Below, piece after piece: positions 27,801 through 35,741 of a DNA stretch of 64,000 nucleotides (position 1 is the stretch's first letter; each line of letters begins with the position of its first letter). The stretch is taken from assembly GCA_905234695.1 (NCBI GenBank), contig CAJOHZ010000004.1, positions 1 to 64,000 of the forward strand, written 5' to 3'. Origin of the DNA: an uncultured Bacteroidales bacterium. Lineage in GTDB: Bacteria; Bacteroidota; Bacteroidia; Bacteroidales; P3. The position numbers were made by a program, and so were the translations under genes. The notes beneath the pieces are model-generated. The model saw nothing but the letters and a program-made list of their open reading frames with translations, was not told the DNA's origin and made no database searches.

Positions 27801-29706
27801 TGACACGGTGTCGAGCGTGACGGCCGACTTTGTCATTGGTCGCTACAACGAGCAGCTCTTCCTGGATTTGGGTATTGCAGTGGCATTGCAGAATTCCAAG
27901 TCGGTTGCCACGAATATGCTGAACACCATTGCCGATACCAACAAGGCTTCCAAGTTCTATGGCGGTTTGGCTAACGACAAATCGTTGTTGAACGCCACAA
28001 TGACCTTCTCCGATGACAGCAAGGCATGGTTGAGCGGTATTCCTGACAACGATAGCTATGTGATGTACAACTGGATTCGTTCCGGTACCCAGTTCGCTGG
28101 TGATAACCGTAAAACCTTCACTGGTAAGACGGATGCTGTTTCGGATGCCGAGACCTATCCTGACGAAGACTACTATAAAGGTTTCCTGAAGAGTCTGTCG
28201 AATTCGAGCAATCCGCAATATACCGGTGTCGACAAATTCCAGGTCTTTGAGTCAGCGATTGGCGGCACATGGGCACCGTATGCATTGGTATCCACTCAGC
28301 CGTACCATCCCGGTTTCTGCTATCGCTACTACATGGCCAGCAATGAGATTCTTGATAGCATGTATTCTGCGAAGGGTGTGAAATATCATCGGAACAGAGT
28401 GCTCCGCAACACGATGCTGAACTATGAGAACAAGTCGCTTAACCTTAACGATTTGACCAAACTTCCGAGCGTCCGCATCGTGATTACCAGCGATACCTCC
28501 AAGTGGACCCGTTGCCCGGTAATTGAGATGTGCGATGACAGAACCCAGTCCGAGGGCAATGCCCGCAGGTTCCAGATGCGCCGCCATGCTTCGGTCGACA
28601 AACTGGGTCGCACCATTGACGAGTTGGGCGTGGCCGCCGATCTGGAAGACCCCAACAACCCCTGCTACGTCAGCGACAGCGGTATGGGTTGGTTCCCAGG
28701 CTATGCCATCAACGTCACCACCGGCGAGCGCCTGAACATTATGTTCGGTGAGGATTCCCGTTACATCCAGTTCAATGGACGTGACATGATGTGGAACCCC
28801 GTGTCGGATGTGATGGAAGGTTCCCAGAACTATGTGATGGGTGGCCGTCACTTCATCTATGTGATGAACGCCCTCCAGCAGCAGTTCTTCGATATTCTTA
28901 ACAACCAAGACCGGTATGTCAATTACACGATTCCGTCGTATGATGCTGGTCGCTGGGCTGTGAAGATGCTGCGTTCGTCCGAGCGGTTCATGAATTATGT
29001 GCCCTCGAACCCCAACGAGAAGGACAATGTGAACCGTGGTGTTCTGGCAAATGAGTTGGCCAAGCGCGTGATTCCGCAGCGCGACTCCATCTCCCTGCTC
29101 TACTCCACGGTGGCATGGGTGAACATGCCGCTGGTGAGCAGCCGTTTCCAGTTCGACAATCCTATCGACATTCCGTGCGATGTGACCATCAGCCTCGATG
29201 TGCTGGCTCCTTATGGCCGTTACCTCTCGCCCAACAAGGCGGGTGTGGGCCTCTTCACCGGTGCCGTCGAGCAGAATGACAACTACCCGATGTATCAGTT
29301 CGAGCTGACGCAGGATATTGCCACGCTCACAGGTCAGGCCAAGATGGATGAAGCCCGCCAGTCGTACAGAGACTCGCTGCTCAGCCAGATCAATGTGGTG
29401 CCCAACCCCTACTACAGCTACTCCACCTACGAGACGGCCAGCCAGTTGGAGACCAAAGTTCGCTTTGTGAACATCCCGACGGGTTCGACAATCTCCATCT
29501 ACACGGTCGACGGTACGTTGGTGCGTCGTTTGGGACCCACCTCGGGTACGGCTACCACGCTGGATTGGGATCTGCACAACCACAACGGCATTCCGATTGC
29601 CGGCGGCATGTATCTGATACATGTCAACGTGCCTGAAATCGGAGAGCGTGTGATTAAGTGGTTCGGCACGATGCGTCCGGTCGACTTGAACTCTTATGGA
29701 TTCTAA
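24805..29706 (+). CDS. giant secreted protein with T9SS/FlgD-like C-terminal region
   Basis: 1,633 residues starting 'MKNYFSKLVLVAFLLTSLTG', a signal peptide. The body is rich in Asp, Tyr and Asn with 'DANHDGQYNWEDGDYPYYDF', an EF-hand/dockerin-like calcium-binding segment. The end 'VRFVNIPTGSTISIYTVDG' followed by 'WDLHNHNGIPIAGGMYLIHV' is the FlgD/sorting-domain-like fold found in many large Bacteroidetes surface proteins, so T9SS export is likely though the final residues (SYGF) are not the usual basic tail. No enzyme domain is recognised. It sits between a TonB receptor and a PorV-like protein, all tightly spaced. Confidence 0.8.
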   Translation: MKNYFSKLVLVAFLLTSLTGTAVARDCQTHRRPNAKRAELQSKAATCKRAQSTAELNVNNVRAMINGYGNMWYDGSVAQYHLPKGSNTCPLYCSALWIGGTDVNEQLRIAALRFGQEGDDYWPGPLDLSTAAVEPTVCNAFDRHYVITKPEVLALKAMFDYDSLGATKKEDVFDANAVSKTIKEWPAHGITASQSPYLAPFYDANHDGQYNWEDGDYPYYDFDNDLCPRTLKQEWGREYTQHVAKTMEDEAGYVSGGLLSDQVLKGDQTIWWIFNDMGNVHTESKGQPIGMEIRAQAFAFSTNDEINNMTFYSYEIINRSTYELKDTYFSQWVDPDLGYAYDDYVGCDVKRGLGYCYNGDGSDGPGSGSYSGNPPAVGIDFFQGPYMDPDGKDNPKIDINKMRAHYATDLERYRLADGTYDTISLTDDADLYYPDAWYFQPGDAVGNCAINGVNFGNNIVDDERFGMRRFVYYNNDNNAISGEPSKATDYYNYLRGYWKNGTRMKYGGDGHSETSTGITDFDCDFMFPGNSDKLYWGTDGNVVDNWTEESAGNPAADRRFMQSAGPFTLKPGALNYITVGIPFAQASTGGPMASVESLREIDDICQALFENCFKVLDGPEAPTMVVQEMSNEVILYLKYDNPASKGEHYSELDPGIPRYWTEVAKDSKGETLKAKDGNDSIIRHTYSDDERSYKFEGYQIYQLKDAHVSVAEIRDITKAKLIYQCDIENYYDAIESIKKDSVKENGVWRYWYDTVWNDNPSEPIGTLVNYTANSTTNLITGNIMVEGSNQGVQHVFRVTNDAFASGRNTKLVNNKEYYFICIAYAHNRYKEYAQTDPDKLDGQKEPYLAGRTNEFGGTITPVKAIPHDPSSENGGTVVQAEFGMCPNITRIEGYGNGGNILRLTNASIEELMGAPGVPGKPAGKMNDRTNKMEANPCQILNPHYEQNYGPITVRVIDPLSVKAGKYLIRFTQNEDIDNARWIISKSPEDPTYADNPYLYDTVSSVTADFVIGRYNEQLFLDLGIAVALQNSKSVATNMLNTIADTNKASKFYGGLANDKSLLNATMTFSDDSKAWLSGIPDNDSYVMYNWIRSGTQFAGDNRKTFTGKTDAVSDAETYPDEDYYKGFLKSLSNSSNPQYTGVDKFQVFESAIGGTWAPYALVSTQPYHPGFCYRYYMASNEILDSMYSAKGVKYHRNRVLRNTMLNYENKSLNLNDLTKLPSVRIVITSDTSKWTRCPVIEMCDDRTQSEGNARRFQMRRHASVDKLGRTIDELGVAADLEDPNNPCYVSDSGMGWFPGYAINVTTGERLNIMFGEDSRYIQFNGRDMMWNPVSDVMEGSQNYVMGGRHFIYVMNALQQQFFDILNNQDRYVNYTIPSYDAGRWAVKMLRSSERFMNYVPSNPNEKDNVNRGVLANELAKRVIPQRDSISLLYSTVAWVNMPLVSSRFQFDNPIDIPCDVTISLDVLAPYGRYLSPNKAGVGLFTGAVEQNDNYPMYQFELTQDIATLTGQAKMDEARQSYRDSLLSQINVVPNPYYSYSTYETASQLETKVRFVNIPTGSTISIYTVDGTLVRRLGPTSGTATTLDWDLHNHNGIPIAGGMYLIHVNVPEIGERVIKWFGTMRPVDLNSYGF

Positions 29707-29746
29707 ACTTAAGCACACTGATTGTTAACTCTAAAATATATCCGAA

Positions 29747-30823
29747 ATGAAAAATATATCGAAAGTAATAGTAGTAGTAGCCGTCATGGTGCTGTTGCCT
29801 GTAACCTCCGGGTGGGCAGGCAATGACAACCGCAGAGGTACTGCGGGTGCCACAGAGTTGCTTATCAACCCCTGGGCACGCAGCACAGGATGGGGAAGCG
29901 TCAGTGTGGCCAATGTAAGAGGTCTCGATGCATTCTATTCCAATATTGCCGGTCTGTGCTTTATCGACAACATTGAGATGTCGTATACCAATACCTTCCT
30001 CAATGGCGGTAAGTCTGGTCTCAGCAGCGGCGGTAGTATCAACGCCCTCGGTTTGGGTGTCCGCGTGTTCGACCAGGGTGTCCTCGGTGTCAGTTTGATG
30101 TCGCTGAGTTTTGGCGACATTGACATCACCAAGACCGACAGCCCTGAGCCCGTCAACGGTACCTTCTCGCCGACGCTGATGAATATCAATGTGGCTTATG
30201 CCCACTCGTTCACCACGACCATCCACGGCGGTGTGAACATCAAGGTCATCAGCGAGACCACCGACAACATCACGGGTTCTGGATTCGCCGTCGATGCCGG
30301 TATCCAGTATGTGACGGGTGCCAACGATGAGTTGAAATTCGGTATCAGCTTGAAGAACTGGGGCCCCTCCATGAGTTTCTCGGGTACGGGTATGTCCTTC
30401 ACCTTTGTCAACAATGCAGGTAAGAACATGACCGCCGAGTACCGCTCGGGCGAGATGGAACTTCCCACTTGCTTGAATATCGGTCTGGCGTATGACTTCC
30501 TGTTCGAGACGTGGAACCAGCGCATCACCATGGCCGGTGCCTTCACCTCCAATGCCTTCTTGAAAGATAACTTCACACTGGGCTTGGAATACTCCATGTT
30601 CGACATCGTGGCGCTTCGTTGCGGCTATGTGTGGCAGACGGACATCCTCAGCGAGGCTGACCGTACCACCGCCAACACAGGCCTCTGTGCAGGTGCCTCC
30701 GTCAATGTGCCGCTGGCCAAGAAGGGCAGCGACAGCAAGACGGCGCTGTCGATTGACTACTCGTACCGCTCGGCTGCCCCCCTCAAGGGTTCCCACGCCA
30801 TCGGTGCCAGCTTCAGATTCTAG
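29747..30823 (+). CDS. PorV/PorQ family outer-membrane protein
   Basis: 358 residues with a signal peptide ('MKNISKVIVVVAVMVLLPVT'). The start of the mature part ('GTAGATELLINPWARSTGWG' then 'SVSVANVRGLDAFYSNIAGL') is the hallmark of the PorV/PorQ (UPF0164) family of outer-membrane barrels, and it ends with a terminal Phe ('HAIGASFRF'). PorV shuttles T9SS cargo to the attachment complex. Here it lies 40 bp after the gene of a giant secreted protein, so it may be a cargo-specific paralogue rather than the housekeeping PorV; this is inference. A terminator follows. Confidence 0.88.
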   Translation: MKNISKVIVVVAVMVLLPVTSGWAGNDNRRGTAGATELLINPWARSTGWGSVSVANVRGLDAFYSNIAGLCFIDNIEMSYTNTFLNGGKSGLSSGGSINALGLGVRVFDQGVLGVSLMSLSFGDIDITKTDSPEPVNGTFSPTLMNINVAYAHSFTTTIHGGVNIKVISETTDNITGSGFAVDAGIQYVTGANDELKFGISLKNWGPSMSFSGTGMSFTFVNNAGKNMTAEYRSGEMELPTCLNIGLAYDFLFETWNQRITMAGAFTSNAFLKDNFTLGLEYSMFDIVALRCGYVWQTDILSEADRTTANTGLCAGASVNVPLAKKGSDSKTALSIDYSYRSAAPLKGSHAIGASFRF

Positions 30824-30846
30824 TGCAAGCTGCATATAGAAACAGA

Positions 30847-30881
30847 TTAGGAAAGGCTTCCCAAGGCCTTTCCTAATTTTT
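30847..30881 (+). terminator. terminator after the PorV-like gene
   Basis: Arms ttaggaaaggc / gcctttcctaa with an 8-base loop, followed by tttt. It closes the TonB receptor - secreted protein - PorV-like unit. Confidence 0.8.
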
Positions 30882-30917
30882 AGACGTCTTTGAAAACTAA
30901 TAAAAAGGAATATAAAA

Positions 30918-31391
30918 ATGTCAGAAATAAAGTATTATAGCGAAGATGGTCTTCAGAAGCTGAAAGACGAGCTGCACCAACTCATCGCGGTAGAGCGGCC
31001 GGCGGCTGCTGCGGCCATCGCGGAGGCACGCGACAAGGGCGACCTGTCGGAGAATGCTGAATACGATGCAGCAAAGGAGGCGCAAGGCCATTTGGAAGCC
31101 CGTATATCGAAGCTTCAGCAGCTGGTGGCCAACGCCCGCCTGTTGGATGAGTCGAAGATTGACACCTCGAAGGTGCTCCTGCTCTCCAAGATTGCCATCC
31201 GCAACGTGAAAAACGGCATGAAGCAGGTCTACACCATCGTGCCGGAGAGCGAGGCCAACCTCAAACAAGCCAAAATATCAGTCACCTCCCCCTTTGCGCA
31301 GGCATTTCTCGGTAAGAGGGCCGGCGACGTGGTAGAAGTAGTCGTTCCCGCAGGCAAGATGAACTTTGAAATTCTGTCGGTGGAGCGTTAA
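30918..31391 (+). CDS. greA: transcription elongation factor GreA
   Basis: 157 residues, normal length. N-terminal coiled coil 'GLQKLKDELHQLIAVERPAA' and 'EARDKGDLSENAEYDAAKEA', the conserved tip with acidic residues that enters the RNA polymerase channel, then the C-terminal FKBP-like domain ending 'VVEVVVPAGKMNFEILSVER'. It rescues backtracked polymerase by stimulating transcript cleavage. It is flanked by terminators on both sides, so it is a single-gene transcript. Confidence 0.96.
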   Translation: MSEIKYYSEDGLQKLKDELHQLIAVERPAAAAAIAEARDKGDLSENAEYDAAKEAQGHLEARISKLQQLVANARLLDESKIDTSKVLLLSKIAIRNVKNGMKQVYTIVPESEANLKQAKISVTSPFAQAFLGKRAGDVVEVVVPAGKMNFEILSVER

Positions 31392-31412
31392 TACCCTCCC
31401 GTATGTATAAAA

Positions 31413-31448
31413 CAGCAGCGGCACACCCGAAAGGGCGTGCCGCTGCTG
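31413..31448. terminator. bidirectional terminator between greA and the HIT gene
   Basis: Arms cagcagcggcac / gtgccgctgctg with an inner ccc-gaaa-ggg stem, placed between two converging genes. Confidence 0.75.
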
Positions 31449-31466
31449 CTTATGCGGTCAGGAAGA

Positions 31467-31859
31467 CTATTGGATGGCGGCGGCAATCTGCGCGGCCAGC
31501 GCCTGCAGCTCTTCCGGTTCCATTTTCACGTGATGGCGGAAATCCAGGTCGTGAACCTCCTGCAGGGGGATGAGGTGTATGTGGGTGTGCGGCACATCAA
31601 GGCCAATCACCGCCACGCCTACCTTCTTGCAGGGGCAGACCTTCTTTACACCGAGGGCCACGCGACGGGCGAACATCGTCAGTTCAGCATAGGCTTCGCT
31701 CTCCATGTCGAAGATGTAATCCACTTCCTTCTTCGGGATGCACAGGACATGCCCTTTCTGCACGGGGTTGATATCAAGGAATGCAAGGCAGTTGTCGGTT
31801 TCTGCCACTTTGTAGCAGGGGATTTCGCCTGCCACGATTTTTGAGAATATGGATGCCAT
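31467..31859 (-). CDS. HIT family nucleotide-binding protein
   Basis: 130 residues with the histidine-triad motif 'HTHIHLIPL' and the upstream 'AFLDINPVQKGHVLCIPKKE', as in Hint/PKCI-type HIT proteins that hydrolyse adenosine phosphoramidates. The N-terminus 'SIFSKIVAGEIPCYKVAE' is typical. It is cytoplasmic. It is the last of a three-gene minus-strand unit (Na/Pi cotransporter, purM, HIT), 22 bp after purM. The physiological substrate is unknown. Confidence 0.93.
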   Translation of the reverse strand: MASIFSKIVAGEIPCYKVAETDNCLAFLDINPVQKGHVLCIPKKEVDYIFDMESEAYAELTMFARRVALGVKKVCPCKKVGVAVIGLDVPHTHIHLIPLQEVHDLDFRHHVKMEPEELQALAAQIAAAIQ

Positions 31860-31881
31860 AGGATAAATGAATTGAGAATTA

Positions 31882-33054
31882 TTATGAATTGTAGACGAAT
31901 GTGCCGTTCTCGGTCTTGACGGTCACCTGAGGGCCGGAATGTGCCTCTACGTGGCCGATCACCTGTGCGTCGATATGGAAGCCGCGGGCGATGTCGATGA
32001 CCTCTTGAGCGGTCGATTCATCGGTGTAAATCTCCATGCGGTGGCCCATGTTGAACACTTTGTACATCTCTTTCCAGTCGGTGCCGCTTTCGTCGTGTAT
32101 CATGCGGAACAGCGGTGGGATGGGGAACAGGTTGTCCTTGACGACATGCAGGTCGTCGATAAAGTGCAGCACCTTGGTCTGTGCGCCGCCGCTGCAGTGG
32201 ATCATGCCGCTGATACGGTCGCGGCAGCGGTCGAGCACCTGACGGATAACGGGGGCGTAGGTGCGGGTGGGGGAGAGGACCATCTTGCCGGCGTCCACAC
32301 CAGGTACCTCGGTGGCGTCGGTCAGCCGTCGGCCACCACAATAGACCACCTCAGACGGCAAATTATGGTCGTAACTCATGGGGTAATGCTCGGCATAGTA
32401 TTTCGAGAAGACGTCGTGGCGGGCGGAGGTGAGTCCGTTGCTACCCATGCCGCCGTTGTATTGGGTCTCGTAGGAGGCCTGTCCGTAGGAGGCCAGTCCC
32501 ACGATGACGTTTCCGGCATGGATATGGGCATTGTCCACCACATCGGCACGCTTCATGCGGGCGGTGACGGTGGAGTCCACGATGACGGTGCGCACCAGGT
32601 CTCCCACGTCGGCAGTCTCGCCGCCGGTCAGGTAGATGCCGATGCCGAGGTCTCGCATCTGCTGCAGGAACTCCTCTGTGCCGTTGATAATGGCGCTGAT
32701 AACTTCGCCGGGAATCAGGTTTTTGTTGCGCCCGATAGTGGAGGAGAGGAGGATGTTGTCGACCGCGCCCACGCACAGCAGGTCGTCCAGATTCATCACC
32801 ACCGCGTCGATGGCGATGCCTTTCCACACGCTCATGTCGCCCGTTTCCTTCCAGTACAGATAGGCCAGCGACGACTTGGTGCCGGCGCCGTCAGCGTGCA
32901 TGATGTTGCAGTAGGCGGGGTCGCCACCCACGAAATCGGGTATAATCTTGCAGAACGCCTTTGGGAAAAGACCCTTGTCGATGTTCTTGATGGCGTTGTG
33001 CACATCCTCTTTCGAGGCCGACACGCCGCGCAGGTTATATTTCAGTGTATCCAT
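31882..33054 (-). CDS. purM: phosphoribosylformylglycinamidine cyclo-ligase (AIR synthase)
   Basis: 390 residues, as in other Bacteroidetes PurM. Motifs: 'GDPAYCNIMHADGAGTKSSL', 'NLDDLLCVGAVDNILLSSTI', 'LTGGETADVGDLVRTVIVDS', and 'HCSGGAQTKVLHF'. It converts FGAM to AIR with ATP in purine synthesis. It begins 2 bp after the Na/Pi cotransporter's stop, so the two are co-transcribed; the combination with a phosphate transporter is unusual but no functional link can be proven. Confidence 0.95.
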   Translation of the reverse strand: MDTLKYNLRGVSASKEDVHNAIKNIDKGLFPKAFCKIIPDFVGGDPAYCNIMHADGAGTKSSLAYLYWKETGDMSVWKGIAIDAVVMNLDDLLCVGAVDNILLSSTIGRNKNLIPGEVISAIINGTEEFLQQMRDLGIGIYLTGGETADVGDLVRTVIVDSTVTARMKRADVVDNAHIHAGNVIVGLASYGQASYETQYNGGMGSNGLTSARHDVFSKYYAEHYPMSYDHNLPSEVVYCGGRRLTDATEVPGVDAGKMVLSPTRTYAPVIRQVLDRCRDRISGMIHCSGGAQTKVLHFIDDLHVVKDNLFPIPPLFRMIHDESGTDWKEMYKVFNMGHRMEIYTDESTAQEVIDIARGFHIDAQVIGHVEAHSGPQVTVKTENGTFVYNS

Positions 33055-33056
33055 GA

Positions 33057-34790
33057 TTATTTGTTGTTATCGGTTCCTAATGTTTCGGCGGCTTTGACGC
33101 TGTTGTCGATGGCCTCCGATACATTAATAACGTAGTCTCCCAACTTTTCGTATAAGGCATAGAGGCTGCTGTAGGCATTTCCGATACCGAAGTTGTAGAC
33201 GCCCAGCTTCAGCGCGTCGAGGTGACGGGTGCGCAGCACATCGCGGTAGGCGTTGATGTCACGCTCGGCAGCATAGGCCTCGTCGAGGTTGACATGGTCG
33301 TAGTCGTGCAGGTTGGCATCCATCACATCGAGGGCGTGCTGCACGAGGTCGCTCATGTGCTGCAGGTTGTCGTTCAGCCCCTGGTCGAAATGTACGGCGT
33401 CTTCACGCTTGTTCTTGCGGGTCATGGCAATCTGGTATATGGCATCGCCGATGGATTCCAGGTTGTCGATGATGCGCATCATCGAGGTGATGCGCTTGGA
33501 GGCATGGGCGCTGATGTCGCCGGAGCCCACCTTGGTCAGGAAGTTGGCAATCTCCATCTCCATGCGGTCGGTGATGCCTTCGTACTTTATAATACGCTCC
33601 ATGATGGCATCGAATTCCTCATCGTCCTTGGCAGTGCGCAGGCCCGGCAGGAAGGTGTACATGCGCAGTACGCGCTTGCTGAACTCCTCAATCTCGTTCT
33701 TGGCGCTCTGCAGGTTGAGCTCGGCAGTGGAAATCATGTTGGGCTCGATGTAGGTGAGGCGGAATTCCTCTTCGCCCTCCTCCTTGTTTTCAGGAACGAG
33801 CCATTCTACAAGTCTTGCCAATTGTGGAATGAAGAAGGCTAGAATCAGGGTGGTGCCTACATTGAAGAGAGTATGAAAGAGTGTGATTTGTGCGGGCATT
33901 ATTCCCCCCATGATTTGGGAAAAGAAGGGCATGGCTGCTGTCATATTCTCAATCAAATGCAGTAGGGGATAGAAAACAATGAGGCATAGGATGACACCGG
34001 CCACGTTGAACACCAGGTGGGCACGGGCAGCGCGTTTACCGGTTTTCCCCGTGGTCATGGCGGCAATCTGAGCCGTCATAGTGGTGCCGATATTCTGTCC
34101 CATGATGAGGGCCATGGCCATGTCGAAGCCAATCCACCCATTGTAGCCCATCAGCAGGATGATGGCCGTCATGGCTGCGGAGGCTTGGATGACGCCAGTG
34201 ATGATGGTTCCGATGAGAACGAAAATCAATATCGAGGCATAGCCCCATCCGCTCCATAGTGAGAGAGAATGCAGGAATTCGGGATAGTCGGTCAAATTGG
34301 GGAACGAGGACTGTAGAAAGCCCATGCCGATAAGCAGCAAAGCCAAGCCGATGATGGATTGGCCAAGTGACTGTAGACTGCTCTTCTTGGAGAAAATGAA
34401 AAACAGTGATATGGCGGCCAGCAGCAGTGGCAGCGAGAAAAGACCGCTACCTCCTCCAAGGCCGAAAAGGGAGATAATCCATGCGGTGATGGTCGTACCA
34501 ATGTTGGCACCCATCACCACCGCAATGGCACCTGACAGGGAGAGCAGCCCCGCCTCGGTAAAACCCACCACCATTACCGTCGTCGCCGACGAACTCTGGA
34601 TGGCTGCGGTGACGGCGGCACCGGATAAGATGCCGCTGAGGGGCTTGCCGGTAATTTTGGTAAGGATGTGGCGCAGTTTGCTCCCGGCAAACTTCTGGAG
34701 GCCTTCGCTCATCAACTTCATGGCGAAAAGGAACACGGCCAAAGCACCGGCCAAGTTCAAGACCATGAAGATAATATCGTTTGTCGTCAT
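33057..34790 (-). CDS. Na+/Pi cotransporter family protein
   Basis: 577 residues. Two Na_Pi_cotrans repeats with the signature 'AAIQSSSATTVMVVGFTEAG' and 'GVIQASAAMTAIILLMGYNG', each with the QSSSAT/QASAAM motif, and 8-10 membrane segments, followed from about residue 350 by a cytoplasmic PhoU-like helical domain ('MMRIIDNLESIGDAIYQIAM'). It moves phosphate with sodium, in or out depending on conditions. It heads the purM-HIT unit; a -7 element lies at 34818-34825. Confidence 0.92.
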   Translation of the reverse strand: MTTNDIIFMVLNLAGALAVFLFAMKLMSEGLQKFAGSKLRHILTKITGKPLSGILSGAAVTAAIQSSSATTVMVVGFTEAGLLSLSGAIAVVMGANIGTTITAWIISLFGLGGGSGLFSLPLLLAAISLFFIFSKKSSLQSLGQSIIGLALLLIGMGFLQSSFPNLTDYPEFLHSLSLWSGWGYASILIFVLIGTIITGVIQASAAMTAIILLMGYNGWIGFDMAMALIMGQNIGTTMTAQIAAMTTGKTGKRAARAHLVFNVAGVILCLIVFYPLLHLIENMTAAMPFFSQIMGGIMPAQITLFHTLFNVGTTLILAFFIPQLARLVEWLVPENKEEGEEEFRLTYIEPNMISTAELNLQSAKNEIEEFSKRVLRMYTFLPGLRTAKDDEEFDAIMERIIKYEGITDRMEMEIANFLTKVGSGDISAHASKRITSMMRIIDNLESIGDAIYQIAMTRKNKREDAVHFDQGLNDNLQHMSDLVQHALDVMDANLHDYDHVNLDEAYAAERDINAYRDVLRTRHLDALKLGVYNFGIGNAYSSLYALYEKLGDYVINVSEAIDNSVKAAETLGTDNNK

Positions 34791-34817
34791 AGTAGGTAAT
34801 GTCGTTTTTTACGGCTG

Positions 34818-34825
34818 CAAAGATA
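34818..34825 (-). promoter_or_regulatory. -7 element of the Na/Pi cotransporter unit
   Basis: Minus-strand TATCTTTG, 27 bp before the start codon; no perfect -33 TTG. Confidence 0.5.
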
Positions 34826-35168
34826 CATCCTTTTCTCCGTATAGCAGCGTTTGGATTGTTACGTTTTTGTTACGTTATTATTCGTATATGTAGAGTTCAG
34901 TATCATAGTGTGATATAGAAATTTCCCCGCTCCGTTTGGCCGAGGGTGGAAACAAATTGTGAAAAAAAGGATTCCAACCATTGAAAAACAGCTTTTTTGT
35001 CGGGAATAGAACGTTTTGTACAGTAAAAAATGAGGAAGAACGGCGAATTGCGGCAGTTGGGGCGTTTATAGTTGTAGTATACGACGATAGAACGCCGAAA
35101 TATGGAGAAAAACCAGCCGTAAAAAATCATAACAAGAGTTAAAAGTGTGTTTTTTGACAGGAAAATGT
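34826..35168. other. intergenic stretch between divergent genes
   Basis: About 340 bases with no gene I can support. An imperfect inverted repeat (ggcgttt near 35068 and gaacgcc near 35090) lies in the middle. The minus-strand frame across it ends inside rpsO and has no family resemblance. Confidence 0.5.
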
Positions 35169-35198
35169 TTGTCAAATCAAAAATAAGTCGTACTTTTG
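35169..35198 (+). promoter_or_regulatory. Bacteroidetes-type promoter of rpsO
   Basis: TTG (35169-35171), 19-base spacer, TACTTTTG (35191-35198), about 50 bp before the ATG. Confidence 0.7.
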
Positions 35199-35248
35199 CA
35201 GCCGAATTTGAGATATAAAAAGAACGAAAACAATAGAAATCAACAATT

Positions 35249-35518
35249 ATGTATCTGACAAAAGAAAAGAAACAAGAGATATATGCTGAGTATGGCAAGA
35301 ATGCTCAGGATACTGGTTCCGCAGAGGCTCAGATTGCCCTTTTCACCTATCGCATCCAGCATCTGACCGAACTGATGAAACAAAACAAGAAAGACCAGGT
35401 GAGTGAGCGTGCGCTTGTGGCCTTGGTCGGTAAGCGTCGCCGTATGCTTGACTACCTCAAGGAGACCGATATCGAGCGCTATCGTGTCATCATCAAGAAA
35501 TTGAACCTGAGAAAATAA
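35249..35518 (+). CDS. rpsO: 30S ribosomal protein S15
   Basis: 89 residues, exactly the usual length, with 'DTGSAEAQIALFTYRIQHLT', 'LVALVGKRRRMLDYLKETD' and the 'YRVIIKKLNLRK' end. It binds the central domain of 16S rRNA in early small-subunit assembly. It has its own promoter and a strong terminator before pnp, so the classical rpsO-pnp pair is split into two transcripts here. Confidence 0.98.
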   Translation: MYLTKEKKQEIYAEYGKNAQDTGSAEAQIALFTYRIQHLTELMKQNKKDQVSERALVALVGKRRRMLDYLKETDIERYRVIIKKLNLRK

Positions 35519-35548
35519 TAGTTTTTCATATTTATTTGGTTATGGTTG

Positions 35549-35579
35549 ATCCACCGTTGTGAAACGGTGGATTTTTTTG
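35549..35579 (+). terminator. terminator after rpsO
   Basis: Arms atccaccgtt / aacggtggat, loop gtga, then a run of T. Confidence 0.9.
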
Positions 35580-35617
35580 TATTCCCCTAGAAATTTCTAT
35601 ATATAAAAAAAATATCG

Positions 35618-35625
35618 TATCTTTG
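35618..35625 (+). promoter_or_regulatory. -7 element of pnp
   Basis: TATCTTTG with no perfect -33. It gives a leader of about 110 nt before the ATG. Confidence 0.55.
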
Positions 35626-35695
35626 CACTTTCTTTTTGCTCGTCAACCGACACCGGCGAAAAGAGATTGATGTTTGAAACATACATTTTTATGAG

Positions 35696-35718
35696 GCCGT
35701 GAGGATGGTCCCCACGGC
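35696..35718 (+). promoter_or_regulatory. hairpin in the pnp leader
   Basis: gccgtg / cacggc with an inner gga/tcc stem, 23 bases upstream of the ATG. In E. coli the pnp leader hairpin is the site of autoregulation; the same role here is only a possibility. Confidence 0.35.
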
Positions 35719-35741
35719 TGCGGTTAAACAATAAAAAACAA

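Noticed and set aside
34903..35298. 131-codon minus-strand frame upstream of rpsO
   Set aside because: It overlaps the rpsO promoter and start, has no family resemblance, and is rich in Phe and Ser as in chance AT-rich frames.
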